Assembly: GCA_029202445.1 (NCBI GenBank)
Contig: CP119321.1
Coordinates: 372,001 to 436,000 of the forward strand
Direction of reading: 5' to 3'
Source of the DNA: Candidatus Microbacterium phytovorans
GTDB lineage: Bacteria > Actinomycetota > Actinomycetes > Actinomycetales > Microbacteriaceae
Length of the DNA: 64,000 nucleotides
A model generated the notes under the pieces. The model made no database searches and had not been told where the DNA came from. It saw only the letters and a list, made by a program, of their open reading frames with translations. Shown here piece after piece: positions 36,264 through 44,933 of the stretch (its first letter is position 1; each line of letters starts with the position of its first letter). The position numbers and the translations under genes are program-made.

Positions 36264-36680
36264 ATGACCGACCCGCAGAACCCGCAGCAGCCGCCGGCCT
36301 ACGAGACCCCTGCCTACCCGGCCGCACCGCCGGCAGCGCCCGCGTACAACGCCGGCGGACCGGCAGCCACACCGGCAGGACCCGTTCCCGGCAAGACGAT
36401 GGGCATCATCGCCTTCGTGCTGTCGTTCTTCTTCCAGCTGCTCGCGCTGATCCTCGGCATCGTCGCGCTCGTCCAGAGCCGCAAGGCCGGCCGCAGCAAC
36501 GGCTTCGCCCTGGCCGCCATCATCATCAGCGTCGTGCTGATGATCGTCGGCGCGATCCTATTCTTCGCCTTCCTGCTTCCCACGTTCTCGGCGGCGGCGA
36601 CGTGCGCGGCAGATCCGTCGGCCGTCGTCACGCTCTGGGGCGTCGAGGTGCCCTGCAGCCAGGTCACGAGCGGCTACTGA
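36264..36680 (+). CDS. DUF4190-like membrane protein
   Basis: 138 aa. A Pro/Ala/Tyr-rich cytoplasmic N-terminus (about 1-42) precedes two membrane helices (about 43-68 and 78-106) with the QSRKAGRSNGFALAAIIISV turn typical of DUF4190 proteins. The short C-terminus has two Cys (CAADP and VPCSQ) probably outside the membrane. The ATG has a GAGGAG ribosome site. TAACGT at 36220-36225 may be the -10. Function unknown. Confidence 0.8.
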   Translation: MTDPQNPQQPPAYETPAYPAAPPAAPAYNAGGPAATPAGPVPGKTMGIIAFVLSFFFQLLALILGIVALVQSRKAGRSNGFALAAIIISVVLMIVGAILFFAFLLPTFSAAATCAADPSAVVTLWGVEVPCSQVTSGY

Positions 36681-36688
36681 GCCTTCGC

Positions 36689-36726
36689 ACGACGGGGGCG
36701 GTGCCGCGTGGCACCGCCCCCGTCGT
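36689..36726. terminator. Bidirectional terminator-like hairpin
   Basis: Perfect 17-bp arms 36689-36705 and 36710-36726 with a GCGT loop, between two convergent genes (DUF4190 and FAH). No long T-run on either side. Confidence 0.7.
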
Positions 36727-36741
36727 CGTTCGTCCGCCGGT

Positions 36742-37608
36742 TCAGCCGAGGATGCGGCAGTGCGTGGTCAGGGAACCGATGCCGTCGATGCCGACCGTGA
36801 CCGTCGAACGGTCGCGGAGGAAGATCTGAGGATCCCGCGAGTATCCCGCTCCGCCGGGACTCCCCGTCGAGATGAGGGTGCCCGGAAGGAGCGTCGCGGA
36901 CTGCGAGAGGTGCGAGACCAGCGTCGCCACCGACCGGATCATCTGACCGGTCGTGGCATCCTGGACCGTCTGACCGTCGACCACCGCCCAGATGTGGAGG
37001 TCTTGCGGATCGTCGATCTCGTCGGCTGTCACGACGACAGGACCCGTGGGCGTGAAGCCGTCGAACGACTTGCAGCGCGACCACTGCGCCTCCGAGAACT
37101 GGATGTCACGCGCGGTGATGTCGTTGACCACCGTGTAGCCCCACACGTACGAGAGCGCGTCGGCTTCGGCGACGTCTTTCGCGGGGGAGCCGATGACGAC
37201 GCCGAGCTCCGCCTCGTAGTCGACCGATTCGCTGAGGGATCGAGGCCAGCTGGTGGTCGCGTCGTGGCCGGTGAGCGAGCCAGGCCACAGGACGAACACC
37301 GTGGGGGCCTTGTCGGCCTTCAGGCCCAGTTCGCTCGAGTGCGCCGCGTAGTTCAGCCCCACCGCGAGGACGACGGGGGGCCGACTGACCGCCGTGGCGA
37401 ATCCGAGGTCGTCGAGCGGCATCCACCCGGTCGCGCCCGCGGTGGCTGCCCGCACGCGCTCGAGCAGTCCGGGGCCGCCCTCGATGAGGGTCTGGAGATC
37501 GTCGGGCGCACCGTCGAACAGTGCCGCGACGGGGAGGGCACGACCGTCTTCGACGACGGCCAGCCGCGGATCGTCGGACGCGGCCGAGGTCACGTGGGCG
37601 AAGCGCAT
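36742..37608 (-). CDS. Fumarylacetoacetate hydrolase-family protein
   Basis: 288 aa. The C-terminal FAH fold binds a metal through Glu132 and Glu134 in DYEAELGVVIG and Asp163 in VNDITARD. These enzymes hydrolyse, decarboxylate or isomerise oxo-acids in aromatic or sugar-acid degradation; the exact substrate is not evident and no pathway genes are adjacent. The ATG at 37608 has TAGCCT 6 nt upstream. Confidence 0.88.
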   Translation of the reverse strand: MRFAHVTSAASDDPRLAVVEDGRALPVAALFDGAPDDLQTLIEGGPGLLERVRAATAGATGWMPLDDLGFATAVSRPPVVLAVGLNYAAHSSELGLKADKAPTVFVLWPGSLTGHDATTSWPRSLSESVDYEAELGVVIGSPAKDVAEADALSYVWGYTVVNDITARDIQFSEAQWSRCKSFDGFTPTGPVVVTADEIDDPQDLHIWAVVDGQTVQDATTGQMIRSVATLVSHLSQSATLLPGTLISTGSPGGAGYSRDPQIFLRDRSTVTVGIDGIGSLTTHCRILG

Positions 37609-37614
37609 CCCCCC

Positions 37615-37620
37615 AGGCTA
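37615..37620 (-). promoter_or_regulatory. -10 hexamer, FAH-family gene
   Basis: TAGCCT, 6 nt before the ATG at 37608; leaderless type. Confidence 0.55.
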
Positions 37621-37701
37621 CCCGGCGGTTCTCCCGACCGGGGGAGGGGGCGCTCCGGCCCGTCGTCCGATCCGGTTCGTTCGCGCGCCGGCCGCCGACC
37701 C

Positions 37702-37707
37702 TAGGCT
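37702..37707 (+). promoter_or_regulatory. -10 hexamer, prsW-like gene
   Basis: TAGGCT, 6 nt before the ATG at 37714; leaderless type. Confidence 0.6.
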
Positions 37708-37713
37708 GAGGGC

Positions 37714-38880
37714 ATGGCCCACCCGTCGCCGTTCGCCCAGCCTCCGCACGGAGCGCCCGCGGCCGTCGCCTCGACGGCATCCGCCCCGGCCCTTCCGGTG
37801 CCGGTTCGCCGGGGACGCACGGCACCGGTGTGGCTCTTCGCGCTGCTGGTCGTGCTCGCTCTCGGCCTCGTCGCCTACGTGGTCTCCTTCCTCGGGGTCG
37901 CCGCGCCGGCGATCGGCGGCGTGCTCGCGCTGATCCCCCTGGCGGGCGTACTCCTGGCCGTCCGCATCGTCGACCGGTGGGAACCCGAACCGCGGGGGCT
38001 CGTGATCGCCGCGGTCGCCTGGGGCGCTGTCGCGGCCGTTGCGCTCTCGCTTCTGGTCGACCTCGCGCTCTCTCCGGCGATGATCGTCGTCGACCCGAAC
38101 GTGGGCGACGCGTTCTCTTCGGTCGTGCAGGCGCCCGTCGTCGAAGAGGTAGCCAAGGGCATCGGCGTGCTCCTCATCTTCATCTTCGGTCGACGTGCCT
38201 TCGACGGTCCCGTCGACGGCGTCGTCTACGGCGCGCTCGTCGGGGCGGGGTTCGCGTTCACCGAGAACATCCTCTACTTCGCCACCAGCCTCATCGAGGG
38301 CGGCGTGACGGAGGTCACCTTCACGTTCGTGCTCCGCGGCATCCTCTCGCCCTTCGCGCACGTCATGTTCACCGCCGTCACCGGTTACGCTCTCGGGCGG
38401 GCCGCACGCGACGGCGCGACGACATCCGCAGCTCTCGGTCCGTGGGCACTCGGGCTCATCGGGGCGATCGTCCTCCACGCGATCTGGAACGGCTCGGCCG
38501 TCTTCGCCGACTTCTTCGCGCTGTACGTGACCCTTCAGATTCCGCTCTTCCTCGCCTTCGTCGCCGGGGTGCTCCTGCTGCGACGGGAGGAGGCGCGCCT
38601 CACCCGGGCGCGCCTGGGCGAGTACGCGGCCGCGGGATGGTTCAGTGCGGGAGAGGTGGAGATGCTCGCGACGGGGCGGGGCCGTCGTCACGCGCTGGCC
38701 TGGGCACGGACCCTTCCGGGCGACCGCCGTGCACTCATGGCGGACTTCATCGCCGAGGCGACCGCGCTCGCCGCCGCGCGTCAGCGAGCGCTCACGGGAA
38801 GGGATGCCGCCGCTGCCGACGACGAGCGGGTGTACCTGGCTCGCACGATCGCGGCGCGGTCCCGACTCCTCACGCCCTGA
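37714..38880 (+). CDS. PrsW-family intramembrane metalloprotease
   Basis: 388 aa with about eight membrane helices after a Pro/Ala-rich cytoplasmic start (1-35). The family motifs are PVVEEVAKG (Glu144, Glu145, Lys148), GFAFTENILY (179-188) and SPFAHVMFT, which supply the metal ligands in PrsW. In Bacillus, PrsW cleaves the anti-sigma factor RsiW; here no sigma or anti-sigma pair is adjacent and the substrate is unknown. A soluble C-terminal tail of about 95 residues follows the last helix. Confidence 0.85.
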   Translation: MAHPSPFAQPPHGAPAAVASTASAPALPVPVRRGRTAPVWLFALLVVLALGLVAYVVSFLGVAAPAIGGVLALIPLAGVLLAVRIVDRWEPEPRGLVIAAVAWGAVAAVALSLLVDLALSPAMIVVDPNVGDAFSSVVQAPVVEEVAKGIGVLLIFIFGRRAFDGPVDGVVYGALVGAGFAFTENILYFATSLIEGGVTEVTFTFVLRGILSPFAHVMFTAVTGYALGRAARDGATTSAALGPWALGLIGAIVLHAIWNGSAVFADFFALYVTLQIPLFLAFVAGVLLLRREEARLTRARLGEYAAAGWFSAGEVEMLATGRGRRHALAWARTLPGDRRALMADFIAEATALAAARQRALTGRDAAAADDERVYLARTIAARSRLLTP

Positions 38881-39087
38881 GCGGCCCCTCGGCTGCGTCG
38901 CTTCGACGAGCCACCGCGGGGTGCCCCACACAGACTCAGCGCCCGGTGCCGCGGCGATGCCTGCGTGTCTACCGAGCGCTGAGTTGGTCTTCTCCCATTG
39001 TCCCCACGCCCTCGCGGCGCTGTCAAGGGACCCGCTGGCGAGGCCGGTGGGGCGGCGTGACACGCGCCGACGTGCTTGGATGGACGC
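38881..39087. other. Intergenic region, prsW-like gene to FKBP gene
   Basis: No gene seen. It holds a 9-bp perfect inverted repeat (ACTCAGCGC at 38934-38942, GCGCTGAGT at 38976-38984) with a 33-nt spacer, and a near-consensus TTGGAT 6 nt before the FKBP ATG. Confidence 0.4.
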
Positions 39088-39456
39088 ATGACTGACGACC
39101 GCACCAAGCCCGAGTTCGATGCGCCCGAGGGCCCCGCTCCCTCCGACCTCGTCATCCGCGACCTCATCGTGGGCGAGGGCGCCGAGGCGAAGCCCGGCGA
39201 CACCGTGACCGTCCACTACGCCGGTGTCGAGTACGACTCCGGTGAGGAGTTCGACTCGTCGTGGGGTCGCGGCGAGAGCATCCAGTTCCCGCTGCGCGGC
39301 CTCATCCAGGGCTGGCAGGACGGCATCCCGGGCATGAAGGTCGGCGGGCGCCGCGAGCTCGTCATCCCGCCCCACCTGGCCTACGGTCCCGCTGGCGGCC
39401 ACTTCCTCGGCGGCAAGACCCTCGTGTTCATCATCGACCTCCTCGCTGTCGGCTGA
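39088..39456 (+). CDS. FKBP-type peptidyl-prolyl isomerase
   Basis: Cytoplasmic protein-folding catalyst, 122 aa. The FKBP core is complete: VTVHYAGVEYDSGEEFDSSW, PLRGLIQGWQDGIPGMKVGG and LVIPPHLAYG. No signal peptide or lipobox. The ATG at 39088 lies 6 nt after TTGGAT; an in-frame ATG 12 nt upstream is less likely. A clear intrinsic terminator follows. Confidence 0.94.
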   Translation: MTDDRTKPEFDAPEGPAPSDLVIRDLIVGEGAEAKPGDTVTVHYAGVEYDSGEEFDSSWGRGESIQFPLRGLIQGWQDGIPGMKVGGRRELVIPPHLAYGPAGGHFLGGKTLVFIIDLLAVG

Positions 39457-39470
39457 GTCACGCGTACCCG

Positions 39471-39510
39471 AGGAGGGGCGGATGCCACGGCATCCGCCCC
39501 TCCTGCTTTT
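39471..39510 (+). terminator. Rho-independent terminator after FKBP gene
   Basis: Perfect 16-bp arms (39471-39486 and 39489-39504) containing GGATGCC/GGCATCC, followed by GCTTTT. Confidence 0.88.
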
Positions 39511-39793
39511 CCCGCCCGTGCGAATCGTGGGCGTGCGGATCCCGGTCGCGCAGATCGCGGTGTGTGCAGAATCGCGGAGATGTTCAGAATCGCGGATGCC
39601 TCGGGCATACGGGATCCGCGATCGGGTACATCTCCGCGATTCGCGCACGCGGGACCGCGAACACGCGCCGCTCAGGCGCCCCCGCGGGGAACGCGCCACA
39701 AAGTTTTGCATGCATGGGAATAGATTCGTTCACGCCTGCTGTTGGACCAGTCATGCCTGCCGCACAGAGCGGCGACCGACACGAAGGAATGAC
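39511..39793. other. Intergenic region upstream of yceI with nested palindromes
   Basis: No gene seen in this 283-bp stretch. Its main feature is nested inverted repeats: outer perfect 15-bp arms (39569-39583 and 39628-39642), inner perfect 9-bp arms ATCGCGGAT/ATCCGCGAT (39589-39597 and 39614-39622) and a central ATGCC-TCG-GGCAT hairpin (39596-39608). A fairly AT-rich patch (39700-39730, containing TGCATGCA and TAGATT) is the likely yceI promoter. Confidence 0.55.
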
Positions 39794-40357
39794 ATGACCG
39801 ACTCCACCGCCACGATCGAGATTCCCGGATACAAGACGGGCACCTGGGTGCTCGACCCCGCCCACAGCGAGGTCTCGTTCAGCGTCCGCCACATGATGAT
39901 CTCGAAGGTGCGCGGCTCCTTCGGCCTGAAGAACGCCACGATCGTCGCTCCCGAGAACCCGCTCGAGGCTCGCGTCGAGGCGTCGGTGGACGTCGCGTCC
40001 ATCGACACGAAGGACGAGGGGCGTGACAACCACCTCCGCTCCGGCGACTTCTTCGACACGGAGAACTACCCGACGCTCGACTTCGTCTCCACCGGCGTGC
40101 GCTACGAGGGCGGCGATTTCCTCGTCGACGGCGATCTGACGATCCGCGGCACCACGAAGCCCGCGACGTTCGAGCTCGAGTTCGGCGGCTTCGGCACCGA
40201 CCCGTGGGGCAACTACAAGGCGGGCGCGACCGCGAAGACGGTCATCGACCGCGAGGACTTCGGCCTGACGTGGAACGCCGCGCTCGAGACCGGCGGCGTG
40301 CTCGTGGGCAAGGACGTCACCATCACGCTCGACCTGCAGGGGTCGCTCCAGGCCTGA
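39794..40357 (+). CDS. YceI-family lipid-binding protein
   Basis: 187-aa lipocalin-like protein of the YceI family, which binds isoprenoid lipids in known structures. WVLDPAHSEVSFSVRHMM (18-35), the SGDFFDTENYPT segment and WGNYKAGATAKTVIDREDFG are family hallmarks. No signal peptide, so it is cytoplasmic, as in many actinobacterial members. The ATG follows GAAGGA. It is followed by an intrinsic terminator and is likely monocistronic. Confidence 0.92.
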   Translation: MTDSTATIEIPGYKTGTWVLDPAHSEVSFSVRHMMISKVRGSFGLKNATIVAPENPLEARVEASVDVASIDTKDEGRDNHLRSGDFFDTENYPTLDFVSTGVRYEGGDFLVDGDLTIRGTTKPATFELEFGGFGTDPWGNYKAGATAKTVIDREDFGLTWNAALETGGVLVGKDVTITLDLQGSLQA

Positions 40358-40368
40358 CATCAGACCTG

Positions 40369-40404
40369 AAACGGGGTGGATGCCAACCGGCATCCACCCC
40401 GTTT
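40369..40404 (+). terminator. Rho-independent terminator after yceI
   Basis: Perfect 16-bp arms (40369-40384 and 40389-40404), loop AACC, with a T-rich end of the stem. The arms contain GGATGCC/GGCATCC, as in the FKBP terminator. Confidence 0.88.
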
Positions 40405-40460
40405 TCCTTGCCCGACCAGGCCGTCGTGTAGTCTGACGCCACAGTCTGGGGAGCACCATC

Positions 40461-42023
40461 ATGACGACGACCGTTCGCGGGCGCCTTCTCGCCGTCGGCA
40501 CGGCGCTGGTCGTCGCGCTCTCGCTGGTCCCGCCCGCCGCCGCCGACGAGGGCGAACCCGTACCGTCGCCGAGCGTGACGGAGACCATCGCTCCCGACGA
40601 GAGTCCGGCCCCGACGAACTGGCCGACGCCGACGCCGACGCCGACGCCCACAGCGACCCCGAGCCCGACACCGACGCCCGCTCCGGCGCCGACCGTGTAC
40701 GGCTATTACTCGCTCCCGTGGACGACGACCGTCTACCAGTCGTGGACCAACGGCACGGTCAAGGAGATCTCGCAGGCCGCGTGGAAGGCCACCGGTGTCG
40801 CCAAGAAGCCCGCCCCGGTGCGGTTCGTCAAGACGTCGTGGTCCGACTCGCGCTACGCGCTCATCGTCTTCCCGCAGCGCGCCGGCGACACGAAGGTCGA
40901 TCGCGTGCGCACCCTCACCGCGACGCAGTACCGCGCGGCCGGTGCGCCGCGTGTGTCGACGGTCCCGCACGTACCGACCTCGACGTACTCGCGATACGCA
41001 TCGAGTTCCACCGACCGCTACGTTCGCACTCCCGACGGGATTCGACACAAGCTCACTGCCTCGCAGTACCGTGCCGCAGGGGCTCCCGCGCTGAAGATCG
41101 TCTACGGCGGGTACTACCGCGCAAGGTGGTCGTCAAACATCTACTTCGTCTCCTCGAGCGGGACCAAGCGTGCGGTGTCGTCGACGCAATACGCTGCGGC
41201 CGGTCGGCCGCGCGTCGCGATCGCACCCACCGTCTACGTCAAGACGTCGTACAGTCCGGTGCACGCGCTCATGACCTGGCCGCACAAGAAGGGCGACCGC
41301 TCCGTCGACCAGGTCGTGCGTCTGACGTCCGCCCAGTACGCCAAGATCGGCAAGCCGAAGGCCGAGGTGCGCCCCCGTGTCCCGGGCGACTCGTTCGTGC
41401 GTCTGTCCATCGGCACCACGATCTACCACCGCTCACGGGGTTACCTCACACCCGTCACCCGCGCGCAGTGGAAGGCTGCCGGGTCTCCGACGGTGCGCAC
41501 CGTCTCCCCGAGCAAACCGATGTACATCCGCGACCTCCTGATCGTGAACAAGTCGCTCCCGTTGCCGTCGACCTTCGGCAACGGGCTCCGACCCGAACTC
41601 ACTTCGGCGTTCTCGAAGATGCGTGCGGCGGCGGCGCGAGACGGCGTCTCCCTCTGGATCATCTCCGGGTTCCGTTCCTACGCGTCGCAGAAGTCGGTCT
41701 ACGCCTCGAAGATCCGTCAGTACGGCTTCGAGATGGCGGAGAAGCGTTCGGCACGTCCGGGTCACAGCGAGCACCAGACGGGGCTCGCCATCGACGTCAA
41801 CTCCATCTCGCAGGCGTGGGGCGACTCCCGCGCGGGCAGATGGGTCGCCAAGAACGCGCACCGCTACGGCTTCATCGTGCGGTATCCGAAGGGCAAGACC
41901 TCCTTCACCGGCTACTCGTACGAGCCGTGGCATCTGCGCCACGTCGGAGTCGAGGTCGCGACGCACCTCTACAAAAACGCGCTCACGCTCGACGAGTACC
42001 TGGGCGTCCCGTCGCGCTACTGA
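40461..42023 (+). CDS. Secreted M15-family D-Ala-D-Ala carboxypeptidase (VanY-like) with six wall-type repeats
   Basis: 520 aa. A Sec signal peptide (about 1-28) is followed by a Pro/Thr linker (about 34-78), then six degenerate repeats of 41-49 residues, each ending in a Q-Y/W-x-A-x-G motif such as LTATQYRAAGAP (152-163) or LTASQYRAAGAP (198-209). The C-terminal VanY domain holds the zinc site: His438 and Asp445 in SEHQTGLAID, Glu488 and His491 in EPWH. It would trim the peptide stems of peptidoglycan outside the cell, the repeats probably anchoring it. A TAGTCT hexamer at 40429-40434 and GGGGAG give promoter and ribosome site. Confidence 0.9.
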   Translation: MTTTVRGRLLAVGTALVVALSLVPPAAADEGEPVPSPSVTETIAPDESPAPTNWPTPTPTPTPTATPSPTPTPAPAPTVYGYYSLPWTTTVYQSWTNGTVKEISQAAWKATGVAKKPAPVRFVKTSWSDSRYALIVFPQRAGDTKVDRVRTLTATQYRAAGAPRVSTVPHVPTSTYSRYASSSTDRYVRTPDGIRHKLTASQYRAAGAPALKIVYGGYYRARWSSNIYFVSSSGTKRAVSSTQYAAAGRPRVAIAPTVYVKTSYSPVHALMTWPHKKGDRSVDQVVRLTSAQYAKIGKPKAEVRPRVPGDSFVRLSIGTTIYHRSRGYLTPVTRAQWKAAGSPTVRTVSPSKPMYIRDLLIVNKSLPLPSTFGNGLRPELTSAFSKMRAAAARDGVSLWIISGFRSYASQKSVYASKIRQYGFEMAEKRSARPGHSEHQTGLAIDVNSISQAWGDSRAGRWVAKNAHRYGFIVRYPKGKTSFTGYSYEPWHLRHVGVEVATHLYKNALTLDEYLGVPSRY

Positions 42024-42045
42024 GCGCCGACGGCCCGTAGCGCCA

Positions 42046-42068
42046 CGGCGCCGGGCGTCGGGGCGCCG
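42046..42068. terminator. Weak hairpin between convergent M15 and MFS genes
   Basis: Perfect 7-bp arms CGGCGCC/GGCGCCG with a 9-nt loop; no T-run. Could serve both strands. Confidence 0.35.
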
Positions 42069-42071
42069 GCG

Positions 42072-43382
42072 TCAGGGCGCCGGCTCGAGCGCGTCGTAGG
42101 CGCGGAACCGAGGGCTGAGTCGCACGAGCACGCCCACGAGGACGACGATGAGGATGCCGCCCAGCAGCGGCGGGAACCACAGAGCCGCGATCGTCGCGAG
42201 CGATCCCGCGTACAGCGATCCGAGCCGCGGTCCGCCGGCGACGACGACGATGAAGATCCCCTGGAGTCGGCCGCGGATGGCATCCGGCACGGCCGCCTGC
42301 ACCATCGTGTTCCGGAAGATCGAGCTCACGTTGTCCGCCGCTCCCGCTCCCGCCAGAGCGACCATCGCGAAGGCGATCACCGCGATGTTGGCGTGGGAGG
42401 CGTCGACGGGTGTCGGCGCGAACAGCCCCAGCGATCCGGCGAGGACGGCGATCCCGAACAGGGCGATCGATACCCCGTAGGCGGTGATCGCTCGCTGGAT
42501 GCCGAGGCCCTGATGCCGCACGCGTCCCACCGGCCCGGAGAACACGCTGGAAAGGAATGCGCCCGCGGCGATCGACGCGGTGAGCAGCCCCGTCGTGATC
42601 GCCCCGCCGCCGAGCACGACCGTGCCCAGTGCGGGAAAGAGCGCGATCGGCTGCCCGAACGTCATCGCGATGACATCGAGCAGGAATTGCAGTCGGATGT
42701 TCGAGGCTCGACGCAGGAACCGCCAGCCGTCCCTCAGCGATGCCCACCCCGGGCGCATGACCGTCCCCTCGGGGAGGATCGCCGGCAGCGTCCACAACCC
42801 GAGGAAGTTCGCCAGCATGAGCACGACGTCGATCGAGTAGGTCCAGGCGTAGCCGGTGAAGGCGACGAGCACGCCGGCCAGGGCCGGCCCGCCCATGACC
42901 ATGATCCCCATGGTGATGCCGCCCAGCGCCGATGCCGCCGGCAGCAGCTCGCGGGGGAGCAGGCGCGGCACGATCGACTGCCGCGCCGCCATCACGATGG
43001 AGTTCGCCGCCGAGTTGATGATGCTGAGCGCGTACAGCCACCACACGGTCTCCTGCGCCGACCAGGCGAGGACGGCCAGTACGAGCGTGGAGGCGAAGGT
43101 CACCGACGCGGCGACCAGCGCGACGCGGCGCCGATCGAACGCATCGGCGAGCATGCCGCCGTACAGCCCCGCCACGACCATCGGGAGCAGACCCGCGACC
43201 GCGATCATCGCGACCGCGAAGGTCGAGCCCATGAGGGCGAACATGTGCAGCATGACGGCGACCACCGTGAGCTGTCCGCCGAGTCCCGCGAGGGTCGACC
43301 CGATCCACATTCGAGCGAACGCGGGGCTGTGGCGGAACGGGCGCAGGTCGAGGAAGGAGTCCCGGGTCAATCGGGCCATCAT
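42072..43382 (-). CDS. MFS transporter
   Basis: 436-aa major facilitator with about twelve membrane helices. The loop GGMLADAFDRRRVAL (75-89) is the cytoplasmic motif A. Overall it resembles the MFS_3/EntS-like exporter group, so an efflux role is plausible; the substrate is unknown. The start is one of two adjacent ATG codons (43382 or 43379). It is divergent from rpsO and convergent with the M15 gene. Confidence 0.87.
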   Translation of the reverse strand: MMARLTRDSFLDLRPFRHSPAFARMWIGSTLAGLGGQLTVVAVMLHMFALMGSTFAVAMIAVAGLLPMVVAGLYGGMLADAFDRRRVALVAASVTFASTLVLAVLAWSAQETVWWLYALSIINSAANSIVMAARQSIVPRLLPRELLPAASALGGITMGIMVMGGPALAGVLVAFTGYAWTYSIDVVLMLANFLGLWTLPAILPEGTVMRPGWASLRDGWRFLRRASNIRLQFLLDVIAMTFGQPIALFPALGTVVLGGGAITTGLLTASIAAGAFLSSVFSGPVGRVRHQGLGIQRAITAYGVSIALFGIAVLAGSLGLFAPTPVDASHANIAVIAFAMVALAGAGAADNVSSIFRNTMVQAAVPDAIRGRLQGIFIVVVAGGPRLGSLYAGSLATIAALWFPPLLGGILIVVLVGVLVRLSPRFRAYDALEPAP

Positions 43383-43455
43383 CGCCGCGCGTCGACGGGG
43401 GAGCGGTCGGTCGCGGAGGGGCGGGGAGACGGCACGGATCGAGCCTAATCGCTGG

Positions 43456-43475
43456 TAGACTCGTCAGGTTGCCGT
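43456..43475 (+). promoter_or_regulatory. rpsO promoter and shared rpsO/pnp box
   Basis: TAGACT (43456-43461) is preceded by TGG and followed by GTCAGGTTGCCGT (43463-43475). The same 13-mer follows the pnp -10 hexamer (54716-54728). The transcript would start within the box, giving an rpsO leader of about 80 nt. Confidence 0.65.
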
Positions 43476-43550
43476 TCGATCGGCCGCGGATAAAGAGAGC
43501 CCACGCATCAGGCGTCGGGCGCCGCGCAACGAAGAGAGAGGGGATCAACT

Positions 43551-43820
43551 ATGGCACTGGAAGCAGACGTCAAGAAGGCGATCATCGAAGAGTACGCGAC
43601 GCACCCCGGTGACACCGGATCCCCCGAGGTGCAGGTCGCGATGCTGACGCAGCGCATCAAGGACCTCACCGAGCACCTCAAGGAGCACAAGCACGACCAC
43701 CACTCGCGTCGTGGGCTGTTCCTGCTCGTCGGTCAGCGTCGTCGTCTGCTCGGCTACCTCCAGGACATCGACATCACGCGATACCGTTCGCTGATCGAGC
43801 GTCTCGGACTCCGCCGCTAA
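43551..43820 (+). CDS. rpsO: 30S ribosomal protein S15
   Basis: Primary 16S rRNA-binding protein, 89 aa, full length. Family blocks [19 protein letters not shown] and [20 protein letters not shown] are present. The ATG follows GAGAGAGGGGAT. In most bacteria rpsO is next to pnp; here pnp lies 11 kb away. A terminator follows at 43861. Confidence 0.98.
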   Translation: MALEADVKKAIIEEYATHPGDTGSPEVQVAMLTQRIKDLTEHLKEHKHDHHSRRGLFLLVGQRRRLLGYLQDIDITRYRSLIERLGLRR

Positions 43821-43860
43821 GCATTGCGAGCAGCGTTCAATCGCGCAGAACATTCTTGAG

Positions 43861-43888
43861 AAGGCCGCCCCAGGTGTGGGGCGGCCTT
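43861..43888. terminator. Terminator between rpsO and the 2OG oxygenase gene
   Basis: Perfect 12-bp arms AAGGCCGCCCCA/TGGGGCGGCCTT with a GGTG loop; convergent genes on both sides. Confidence 0.78.
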
Positions 43889-43916
43889 CGTCATTCCCGC
43901 ACCGAGCGGATGCCGG

Positions 43917-44927
43917 TCAGGCCCGCGCGACGAGGAGGTCGGCGTGCCACCGCTCCGCGACGTCGGGGTGGGCCCGCAGGCGCGACTTGAGCGCGTTCTC
44001 GCCATAGAGGGCGTGGATCGGGTTCGACGGGTCTTGGGTGACCCCGCGCGCCTGAGCCGCGAGCTCGCCGGGTAGGTCGATGAGGGGGAGTCGGCTGTCC
44101 AGCGCCGGGTTGAAGAAGAACGGCACCGAGATTCGGTCGTCGGGAAGGCGCGGCGAGACGACGCGGTGGTTCGTGGCGAGAAGATACCCGCGGGTGGCGT
44201 ATTCGAGCATCTCCCCGATGTTGACGACGAACGCCCCCGGCACGGGCGGTGCATCGACCCACGCTCCGTCGCGCTCGACCTGCAGGCCGCTCTTGCCCGG
44301 TTCCACCCACAGGAGCGTGAGGACTCCCGAGTCCTTGTGCGCGCCCACGCCCTGCTGCGGCTCGGGAGCGTCGGTGCCGGGGTACCGGACGATCTTGAGC
44401 AGCGTCGAGGGTTCTCCGAAGTGCTGGTCGAAGTAGCTCTCTTCGGCTCCGAGGGCGAGCGCCCACGCACGTAGCAGCCGGCGTGCGACGCCGGTGAGGT
44501 GGGTCTGCCACCGGTCGGTGACGTCGCGCAGCTCGGGAAGGGCCGCCGGCCACAGGTTGGGCCCGATGAGTCGGGCGAAGTCTGGCGCGGCGGGGTCGTC
44601 CACGGCATCCCGTTCGGGCCCGATGTCGATCTGCTCGCGCCAGTCGATCGCTCCCTGCGTGCGCTCGCCGCCGATGCGGGTGTATCCGCGGAAGTGCGGG
44701 CTGCCGACATTCTCGATCGCGAGCTTGTCCGCCTCGGACAGCGCGAAGAAGGCGCGCGCGGTCTCGTGCAGCCGGCTTTCGAGCCCGGCGGGAATGTCGG
44801 TGCCGACGAGGTAGAAGAACCCGACGTCGTGTGTGGCGCGACGCAGATCGTCGCGGAAGCGGGCGGCGGCCTCAGGCCCCTGCGTCAGGAGGGACAGGTC
44901 GAGGACAGGCAGGTTCAGCTCCGGCAT
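43917..44927 (-). CDS. 2-oxoglutarate/Fe(II)-dependent oxygenase (isopenicillin N synthase-like)
   Basis: 336-aa non-haem iron oxygenase. Iron ligands His197 and Asp199 in GAHKDSG and His254 in NHRVVSPR; the 2-oxoglutarate or substrate motif R-x-S is Arg265-Ser267 in RISVPFF. The N-terminal DIOX_N region includes DVGFFYLVGTDIP. Substrate unknown; no biosynthetic cluster is adjacent. The ATG at 44927 has TATCCT 6 nt upstream. Confidence 0.9.
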   Translation of the reverse strand: MPELNLPVLDLSLLTQGPEAAARFRDDLRRATHDVGFFYLVGTDIPAGLESRLHETARAFFALSEADKLAIENVGSPHFRGYTRIGGERTQGAIDWREQIDIGPERDAVDDPAAPDFARLIGPNLWPAALPELRDVTDRWQTHLTGVARRLLRAWALALGAEESYFDQHFGEPSTLLKIVRYPGTDAPEPQQGVGAHKDSGVLTLLWVEPGKSGLQVERDGAWVDAPPVPGAFVVNIGEMLEYATRGYLLATNHRVVSPRLPDDRISVPFFFNPALDSRLPLIDLPGELAAQARGVTQDPSNPIHALYGENALKSRLRAHPDVAERWHADLLVARA

Positions 44928-44933
44928 CCCCCG

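Noticed and set aside
38934..38984. 9-bp inverted repeat before the FKBP gene as an operator
   Set aside because: Arms are short and 33 nt apart; at this GC content chance occurrence is plausible and no known regulator fits.
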